From: an uncultured Eubacteriales bacterium
GTDB lineage: Bacteria > Bacillota > Clostridia > Oscillospirales > CAG-272
Reading direction: 5' to 3'
Length of the DNA: 7,592 nt
Assembly: GCA_900554225.1 (NCBI GenBank)
Contig: USGH01000118.1
Coordinates: 1 to 7,592, forward strand
Made by a program: the position numbers and the translations under genes
Notes under the pieces: generated by a model
The model's database searches: none
What the model saw: only the letters and a program-made list of their open reading frames with translations
What the model was told of the DNA's origin: nothing
Shown: piece by piece, positions 6,364-7,592 of the stretch
Numbering within the stretch: the stretch's first letter is position 1
Layout: the number at the start of each line of letters is the position of its first letter

Positions 6364-6518
6364 CTCTGTTCGACTGTCCTGATACCAAGAGATGCCGATC
6401 GGGATGCGTCTATTATGCTGAGATGCCACAGCTCCACGTATCACCACTGGCACATTGAGGCTACATATCTACAATATGGAGTACCAGCATTGCTGCCTTC
6501 TGTCGATACAAGAAGCGA

Positions 6519-6869
6519 TCATAGCAATCCCAGCAAGCGGAGAAACGCGTCAAGGTATTGCAGTACCTGCTCCCGTTTCTCCGGTGGTGATACCTGCCTT
6601 AGAAGAGCAATCAGTGCGCGTTCTTGCTCCGTCAGCTCGCAGTTCTTCGTGGCGGATTCTTTTTTTGTTGTCGCTTCATGATCGAGGATCGCGTCCACCG
6701 TCGTGTCGAAGATGTCAGCAATCTTGATTAGTGTCTCTGGAGATGGCTCGCGCTTGCCGGTTTCGTACATCGTGATGGTGCTCTCGCTCAAATGCAACTT
6801 GTCCGCAAGCTGTTTCGCGGTCATGTTTCTTTCCTTGCGAAGCGCACGGATTCTTGGCATTTCGAACAT
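6519..6869 (-). CDS. XRE family transcriptional regulator (cI/HTH_3 type, no peptidase domain)
   Basis: This 116-residue protein has a helix-turn-helix at about residues 5-62. 'MTAKQLADKLHLSESTITMYETGKREPSPETLIKIADIF' has the standard order of scaffold helix, recognition helix (SESTITMYETG) and the 'P-x-x-x-x-L-x-K-I-A' fourth helix. A charged linker (63-77) leads to a helical tail ending 'LQYLDAFLRLLGLL', probably for dimerisation. It has no S24 protease domain, so it cannot be inactivated by RecA-stimulated self-cleavage. The start at 6869 is preceded by GGGGTGAGG, 6 nt away; an ATG three codons later is less well placed. The promoter at 6890-6918 is its own. Its sequence is somewhat more A/T-rich than the dinB operon, compatible with a mobile-element origin. 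Target genes are unknown; self-regulation is likely for this class. Confidence 0.87.
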   Translation of the reverse strand: MFEMPRIRALRKERNMTAKQLADKLHLSESTITMYETGKREPSPETLIKIADIFDTTVDAILDHEATTKKESATKNCELTEQERALIALLRQVSPPEKREQVLQYLDAFLRLLGLL

Positions 6870-6876
6870 TTATACC

Positions 6877-6975
6877 TCACCCCTTACTTATTATAAACGT
6901 CACTTCCTGTAAAGGCAATAGTGTTCGCCTTTGTTTAATGGCGGCGGTGAGTAGGATAACGATGGTCTTACGCAT
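6877..6975 (-). CDS. Small 32-codon ORF between the two repressor genes
   Basis: The ATG at 6975 is preceded by GGAGGA (6987-6982) at a 6-nt spacing, the best-looking ribosome site in this part of the window. The frame runs 32 codons to a TGA at 6877-6879 that overlaps the XRE ribosome site. The product begins MRKTIVILLTAAIKQRR, a basic-hydrophobic-basic stretch that could be a short membrane-active peptide or just a chance leader. It starts 20 nt after the S24 gene's stop, so ribosomes could pass from S24 through this ORF to XRE. The XRE promoter lies inside it, which constrains its sequence and argues that it may be only a coupling leader. I do not recognise a family. Confidence 0.35.
   Translation of the reverse strand: MRKTIVILLTAAIKQRRTLLPLQEVTFIISKG
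6890..6918 (-). promoter_or_regulatory. Promoter of the XRE regulator gene
   Basis: On the - strand, TTGCCT (6918-6913, 4/6 match) is followed after 17 nt by a perfect TATAAT (6895-6890). Transcription would start near 6883, only about 14 nt before the XRE start codon, leaving just enough room for its GGTGAGG ribosome site. Confidence 0.6.
6911..6932. promoter_or_regulatory. Inverted repeat over the XRE -35 box, candidate operator
   Basis: AAAGGC at 6911-6916 and GCCTTT at 6927-6932 form a perfect 6-bp inverted repeat with a 10-nt spacer, a geometry common for dimeric XRE repressors. It covers the -35 element of the XRE promoter, where self-repression would act. The arms are short, so coincidence is possible. 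Confidence 0.35.
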
Positions 6976-6995
6976 GATTTGTCCTCCGTATGATG

Positions 6996-7526
6996 TCAAA
7001 ATTTGGCGCGCAGCTCCACCACGCGCCCGATGATCGATACTGGCAGCTCCCGCACCTGTCGGCGCGAGTAGAACATAGGCTCATAGGCTGGATTGAGGCT
7101 GATGAGCATGATCCCGTCTGGGGTCTTTTTTATTTTTTTGCATGTTGCCTCCTCGCCGTTTACGCGGACGATCGCGATGTCGCCGTTGTCCACCTCCGGC
7201 TGCATACGCACAATCACAACGTCGCCGGTGCGCATACGCGGCTCCATGCTTTCGCCCTTGATGCGCAGCGCGATGTAGTCCCCGTCCGCCGCCATGCTCT
7301 CCGGGATCTCCTCCCAGTCGTCCGGATCCTCGGAATCGTAATTGGATATGGCGTAGATCGGCACACCCGCCGCGGTGTCGCCGTACACCGGGATGCGCAC
7401 TCCGCCGCGCTTGGGCTTGTCCGTTGCGTCGTCGTCCTTGCCGAGCAGATACTCCATCGACACGCCGAATATGTCGGCGAGCTTGGCGGCGGTGTCGATA
7501 TTGGGGTACGTCTTGCCCGTCTCCCT
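6996..7526 (-). pseudogene. LexA/cI-like XRE-S24 repressor, N-terminally truncated
   Basis: The frame can be read from 7526 as 'RETGKTYPNIDTAAKLADIF', the second half of an HTH_3 domain (normally ...WE-x-GK-x-x-P), then a linker and a complete S24 domain. The recognition helix and everything upstream are missing, because a TAA lies in frame at 7532-7530 and the sequence beyond is unrelated. Numbered from the GTG at 7463, the S24 part shows an Ala32-Gly33 bond in 'DTAAGVPIY', the nucleophile Ser72 in 'GESMEPRMRTGD', and the general-base Lys109 in 'ATCKKI', 37 residues after the Ser as in LexA. The intact ancestor was therefore probably a self-cleaving, RecA-responsive repressor. The GTG at 7463 lacks a ribosome site, so a free S24 fragment is unlikely to be made efficiently. 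It could not bind DNA through its own HTH. Confidence 0.72.
7110..7139 (+). terminator. Terminator-like hairpin inside the S24 gene, antisense direction
   Basis: GATCCC (7110-7115) and GGGGTC (7120-7125) pair over 6 bp (one G-U) around a GTCT loop and are followed on the + strand by six T, an A and seven T. In form this is an intrinsic terminator for + strand transcription, opposite to the S24 gene. The same bases encode Lys-Lys-Ile-Lys-Lys-Thr on the - strand, so it may simply reflect the protein's Lys codons. Confidence 0.3.
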
Positions 7527-7535
7527 TAATTAAAG
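7518..7535. other. Probable insertion junction (att-like) in the repressor HTH
   Basis: On the - strand, the coding sequence of a normal HTH ('W-E-T-G-K', expected TGG GAG ACG GGC) survives only from GG-GAG-ACG onward; directly before it come TTA and an in-frame TAA in A/T-rich non-homologous DNA. The change falls at about 7524-7527. A GA dinucleotide is present at the junction, the crossover base pair used by TnpX/TndX-type serine recombinases. The exact crossover point cannot be fixed without the empty site. Confidence 0.4.
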
Positions 7536-7559
7536 ATATTGTTGGGTAAAAAAGAAAGG

Positions 7560-7592
7560 TCAGTCGATTTTGCCGATGAAGCGGTAGTAGAT
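7560..7592 (-). CDS. Last codons of a gene, probably a large serine recombinase
   Basis: Ten codons and a TGA are visible on the - strand; the rest lies beyond the right edge. The peptide ends IYYRFIGKID, which resembles the C-terminal 'IYY-x-FIG-x-(I/L)D' ending of clostridial large serine recombinases (TnpX/DUF4368 type). This is recalled from family patterns and rests on only ten residues. Its position 28 nt from a broken repressor gene fits a recombinase at the end of its own element. The T-rich stretch just after its stop (CCTTTCTTTTTTACCC) has no clear stem. Confidence 0.42.
   Translation of the reverse strand: MYYRFIGKID

Noticed and set aside
6459..6518. Small inverted repeats in the gap after the XRE stop
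   Set aside because: Arms are only about 5 bp with no T tract on either strand; nothing beyond chance is supported.
6860..6876. A CGAAC half-site near the XRE start as an SOS box
   Set aside because: There is no matching GTTYG arm at the required spacing, so only a single half-site is present.
6990..7529. A 179-codon open frame on the + strand opposite the S24 repressor
   Set aside because: The opposite strand has Ser/Lys S24 signatures at correct spacing; this frame is a His/Arg/Val-rich shadow.

Overview
The window looks like chromosomal DNA of a moderately GC-rich Firmicute, most likely a gut-type member of the Clostridia (Oscillospiraceae/Ruminococcaceae-like). The reasons are GAGG-type ribosome sites, TTGACA/TATAAT promoters, B. 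subtilis-style SOS-box candidates, and a paired Gldg/DUF4340 gene set of the kind common in those bacteria. The taxonomic call is inference; no rRNA or other marker gene is present.

Region 1 (2-2547, + strand) is the end of an ABC-2 transporter operon: the 3' part of a GldG-family auxiliary protein, then a membrane-anchored DUF4340 protein coupled to it by an ATGA overlap. Two hairpins at 2561-2650 separate it from region 2. Region 2 (2658-3790, - strand) is a two-gene unit, an ASCH-domain protein followed by a SatA-like GNAT acetyltransferase. It is read from a good sigma-A-type promoter at 3762-3790, and a doubtful small ORF lies in its leader.

Region 3 (3797-6363, + strand) is the most interesting part. 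A consensus-like promoter carries two candidate LexA/DinR boxes, one in the -35/-10 spacer and one just after the start point. It drives a compact operon: Y-family DNA polymerase IV (dinB), then 4 nt later a short SRAP/YedK-type abasic-site crosslinking protein with all four expected active-site residues, then a shortened pyroglutamyl-peptidase-I-like protein whose catalytic Cys is replaced by Ala. Translesion synthesis and abasic-site shielding fit together as DNA-damage functions; the job of the peptidase-like pseudoenzyme in this setting is unknown.

Region 4 (6519-7592, - strand) converges on the SOS operon. From right to left it holds the last codons of a probable recombinase, a LexA/cI-like S24 repressor cut inside its helix-turn-helix, a 32-codon ORF with a strong ribosome site, and an intact small XRE repressor with its own promoter. 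The sharp junction at about 7524-7532 suggests that a mobile element carrying the recombinase integrated into the repressor gene and removed its N-terminus.

No tRNA, rRNA, CRISPR array or complete insertion sequence was seen.
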